Assembly (NCBI GenBank): GCA_009731375.1
Contig: BJOX01000060.1
Location: 1,138,312-1,189,292 of the forward strand
Reading direction: 5' to 3'
DNA: 50,981 nucleotides
Source: Paulinella micropora
Taxonomy: Eukaryota > Cercozoa > Imbricatea > Euglyphida
Under the pieces are notes generated by a model. That model searched no databases, was not told where the DNA came from, and saw only the letters and a program-made list of their open reading frames with translations. The position numbers and the translations under genes are program-made. Below are positions 47,313-50,981 of the stretch, piece after piece. Position 1 is the stretch's first letter; every line of letters starts with the position of its first letter.

Positions 47313-48303
47313 CACCGCCGCGCCTCTTTACGCCGAGGAAAGCGCCCGTCCATGCAAATAGCATCGGCGGTATCTGCAACACACACTACACGCATTTCCG
47401 CCGGTGTCACTGGACGCTGCCGCGTCGCTTCGTGCCCTTCGGCGCCCGCCAGCACCCCCAGCGTCGCCAGAACCTGCCTCACGCACTACACACACTCTCC
47501 ATCGCATCGCCAACGCCTCTACTCTCATGCCTTATGGACTTTCAGCTGCTCCTAACAATACACATCATGAGGTACGGGTGTCCCCGAGTGGAGCCAGATC
47601 GGACGGCGTGCCGCTGAAACTCCTTCCCCCACGTGGGTATAGAAGGCGCGAACCTAGCGGTACCTATAGGGTCTTACAGACAAGTATAGTAATCCCAGCC
47701 GAAGCTGCTCAGTTAGAAATGCAACGGTGGAGGGTGTGAATGCATGGGGCAAGGCACGGCAACGCAGCAAGGCACTGGCAAGGCATTGGGACCGACTGAA
47801 GCCCCTCTCCAACGTGCGCTCATCATGTGTTCCAGTTAGGCAACCCCGAAGAAGCGAAGATAGGGAGGAGACAAAACCCAGATAGGATGAAGATAGGATT
47901 AACATGAAGCCGAAATGGAGCCGAGTTGGAACAGGTCAACTCAGCCCCATCTCGGCTCAATGTGAATCCTATCTTCAACCCATCTCGGTACTGTTTCCTC
48001 CGAATGCTCACCTCAACAAGATCACCAAACCGGAACTGGAAGCCCCCAGGCATTTACTCGGCAGGAAATTCGGCGAAAATGGGCTAACCAGGAAACCAGA
48101 CCCAAACCAACAGCCAAGAAAAACGAGCCAACCCAACAATCCAACGACAACCCCACAACCTGCCTGGCCGAACCCCTACCGAGTAAATGCCCAGTTGAGA
48201 GTTGCGCATATCCCGGTGACCGCCCTCCCCAAGCGGTCACCTTCGTGGGGAGAGGCCCAACCACCTCCTCTTCCCATGGAGTGCCATCTTGTGCACCCCT
48301 CCA

Positions 48304-48305
<2 letters not shown>

Positions 48306-48356
<51 letters not shown>

Positions 48357-48373
48357 TTAATAATAATAATAAT
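48306..48373. repeat. (ATA)n microsatellite
   Basis: 3' tail of SINE copy 2, abutting the 5' end of the LINE. Confidence 0.95.
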
Positions 48374-48642
48374 AGTGCCTCTCTGTCAATGGCTGATGCA
48401 TTTCTGCACATGCGCCTCCATCGTCTCACCCGTGAGGGGAGTACGAAGAATTGACGATAAGCTCTAATGACACCCCCGCAAGGGCAGTTCCAACACTTCC
48501 AGACGGGCCGGTATGTTCAATGAAAATACTGGTCCAGAAATAGACCGGTATGTTCAATGAAAATACTGGTGGCACCGACGGGAATCGAACTGGCGACAGG
48601 GCCCAGATGGTAGAACTTGACCACTGGGCTATCACGGTGTCC
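48374..48642 (-). mobile_element. tRNA-derived SINE, copy 2, with LINE-like 3' tail
   Basis: Same head and body as 41730-41906, with a 27-bp internal duplication (ACCGGTATGTTCAATGAAAA repeated at 48510 and 48546). It is followed by the tail GATGGAGGCGCATGTGCAG, then AATGCATCAGCC and GAGAGGCAC before (TTA)n. The ATGGAGGC..ATGT.C.G core matches the LINE 3' end. Confidence 0.8.
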
Positions 48643-48648
48643 ATAATA

Positions 48649-48719
<71 letters not shown>
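48643..48719. repeat. (ATA)n microsatellite
   Basis: Lies between the head of SINE copy 2 and the terminal inverted repeat of the AT-rich element. Confidence 0.95.
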
Positions 48720-48720
<1 letters not shown>

Positions 48721-50805
48721 TTTAAGTGCATGCAATTGCCAATTGGTAATTTCTGTTACCAATTGGCAACGTTTTTCCGTAGCACTTTTTTGAAGAATTA
48801 TTTTTTAGTTTCTGTTCTCAATAAAGCACAATTGATGACTAATCCTGCTTCCCACACACTTCAGCAATCGTTGCGTAAATTTTCAGCCAAAAATAGTGTC
48901 TACAAGTTGAGAAAAATGCACTTGACTGAGCCACCCTATTTTGGGGATTTTTGCATTGTCTGAAAAAGTATGGAGGTAGGAAGCTGTGTTTCTGTTCTTT
49001 TTTTAAAGTCACTGGCAGCGTGGGTTTACAAAGAAAATAGTGGCGGAAAGCAACATCAATATAATTTGGTTCATGTTTTCATGAAAAAAAGATATTGAAA
49101 CAGCTACTTCTGTGTGTATCGTCTTTCCAATTATAGATAATTTTACTTTTATTACAAGTGGATATTATTTGGTTGGAGAAGAGCATGCAGTGAATAGTTT
49201 TTGGTTTTTGTTTGACAAATCGCATGCAAAATACATAGAGGTGAGATATTTCTGTTCAGATAGACAATACACCTTAGCAAACGAAGACAGAAAAGATGTG
49301 GGAGGAGCATAGTTCTGTTTTCGTTAATTCTGAAGGTAGAAACGCGTGACTCCTAACAGTTTACATTACACAAACGCTTCCTTCTGTCACATCAATATTT
49401 GTACATACACATGCGCCCATAGGTAAGAAAGCATAGGAAAGAGATGATGAAAAAGGAGCAGTATGATTGTGTGCACACAGCTCGAATAGAAACAGAATAC
49501 AGCAAAACTTGTATTTGTCACAACATAAAGCAATTTATGTCATTCATAACCCCCACACTTTTTTGTTGCTTTGCCAGCTAACCTTGAATTCTGTGTGTGA
49601 CGCCTATGTGATCTGTCTCGTTGGTTTCATATGTTGTTGTGTATGTGCAGAGAATTCAAGCAGACAGTGCACGCATTTCGTATGTTTTTGTGCAATCCAT
49701 TTTCTGTGTTTTGTGTGTTTTTGCTGTTATGAATTATTTCGCATGTTGTCACAAGCTTGTACGTCCACCACCCATGCATTTGTGTGCGTGTGCGTCTTTT
49801 ATCACATCACATGTGCATGACACACTGAGAATAGAGAGAAATATATTTAAGAAAGTCATGTTTGAGAAAATAAAATCAAGAAAATAACAGAACAACTTTC
49901 TTTTTTCTCATTACATAATCACTGTGTACATTTGCTCTGTTCTATTTCCAGCTTGCAACATTGCTACGTGTTTGCCTGCCCAATTCCACACTCACGTTAT
50001 CCTTGCTGTGTACACAAACATGTTTTGTTTGCTGACCAACGATATTTTTTCTTGTGTTTTGCCCTCCTTTTCCACATACTTTGTCCTACTTATTAGTGAT
50101 GTTATCATGCATGTTTACTTTTTATATTTCGTTTGTGCTTGCAATCACCCTCGAGATTACTAAATATGTTTGCATGTTCACCGCTTCACATTCTATTTCT
50201 GACATATATGGTTTTATTTGACAAAAACAAGTAATGTAAAATTGCTTTGTGAAGCACATGGTTTTGTTTTTGTTTTTTGAGTTTCTTTACATCTTCGAAA
50301 AACCAAATAATGTTTGTTTTTGTTTTTGTTGTCGTCCGTGTCAACTCACAATATCATGGAGACAAATTAGTTGCTGTTTTCATTTCATAATCTCATCTGA
50401 AAGGAAGCTGCTGTTTGTTGTTTGTATTTTATACTAATTAGCTATTGCAATCTATGCGCTCAAATATTAGCTCTGATTCTAAAGATAATAACATGTTAAT
50501 TTACAAAAGTCTTTACCAATATTAAATGATCATTTTTCCACATTGTATTCAAAAAAATATAATTTTTTCAATTCTTATTTTTTCAAACAAACTCAGTTAC
50601 CAATGGGCAACAGCATTTTTGCAACCAGTAGTGAACAGACTCACTACACTTTCATATTAAATTTTTCTTTTAAATTTTTACAAGTTTCGGGTCCGGTTAT
50701 TAATAATATAATGAACTTTTAATATTTTTATCTTAATTTTTTTTCCAGCTTCTGAAAGTAGTTATTTTTCATTGGCAATTGGCAATCATGCGCATGCACT
50801 TAAAC
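48720..50805. mobile_element. AT-rich 2.1-kb element with terminal inverted repeats, probably a non-autonomous DNA transposon
   Basis: The left end GTTTAAGTGCATGC (48720-48733) is the exact reverse complement of the right end (50792-50805). The similarity continues as ATTGCCAATTG after a 4-5-base offset. Both ends are set in (ATA)n, so any target-site duplication is hidden. The inside is strikingly AT-rich compared with everything to the left. Its open frames (up to 137 codons) show no transposase motif. Short GTTACCAATTGGCAAC-like blocks recur near both ends (48756 and 50596). Confidence 0.65.

Positions 50806-50981
<176 letters not shown>

Larger units (their letters stand above)
41966..48305 (-). 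mobile_element. APE-type LINE, near full length (~6.3 kb)
   Basis: The minus-strand element is bounded by (TTA)n on both sides. It has a 5' leader of about 1 kb (48305-47313), an ORF1-like RRM region, endonuclease, RT with YADD, a zinc-finger-type C terminus and a 3' end that closes only about 12 bases after the last stop. The leader holds an imperfect inverted repeat at about 47890-47985. Two frame changes interrupt coding. Confidence 0.85.

Noticed and set aside
48022-48429. Minus-strand frame rich in Leu through (TTA)n in the LINE leader
   Set aside because: The Leu run is the microsatellite itself and the rest lacks coding character.

Overview
The window is nuclear DNA of a eukaryote, most likely a unicellular alga or other protist. 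I cannot name the species. Eukaryotic evidence: a class C GPCR-type receptor, a Ty3/Gypsy LTR retrotransposon, an APE-type LINE with tRNA-derived SINEs, probable spliced exons, and many micro- and minisatellites. Six runs of exactly ten N (4997, 6708, 14874, 19743, 20988, 32481) mark gaps, and four of them touch homopolymer or dinucleotide tracts.

Layout. (1) 1-6.7 kb: repeat-rich, with an acidic repeat protein broken by one in-frame TAG and one frame change, two short look-alike first exons (MDQDGP...), G-rich minisatellites, long poly-G runs and a ~200-bp tandem repeat. (2) 6.77-26.1 kb: a compact, gene-dense, intronless island that looks derived from a large DNA virus. It holds a D5-like SF3 primase/helicase, an F-box protein, an LRR protein, a WWE-PARP ADP-ribosyltransferase, a tandem pseudokinase-kinase with a membrane segment, a membrane-anchored GH88/105-type glycosidase, a RING-H2 protein, a 125-residue protein whose N terminus copies the histone H3 tail, a protein with a GRDP-like WHxH motif and several unknowns. 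No capsid gene is visible. (3) 26.1-32.1 kb: a receptor gene without its 5' end: four and a half tandem PhnD-like binding modules, each with a Cys-rich segment, then a class C 7TM domain cut off in TM6. (4) 32.1-39.0 kb: a decayed Ty3/Gypsy element on the minus strand that lacks its 3' end. (5) 40.6-48.7 kb: a head-to-tail array of minus-strand retroelements (two ~400-bp elements and a fragment, two SINEs, one near-complete LINE) separated by (TTA)n, all with related 3' tails. (6) 48.7-50.8 kb: an AT-rich ~2.1-kb element with 14-bp perfect terminal inverted repeats sitting in (ATA)n.

How the genes may work together (inference). The island genes fit host manipulation: F-box and RING proteins for ubiquitination, WWE-PARP for ADP-ribosylation, kinase-like proteins for signalling, and an H3-tail mimic for chromatin readers, next to a replicative helicase. 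Reading frames are broken at similar density in island genes, the receptor and the transposons, so many breaks may be sequence errors and not decay.
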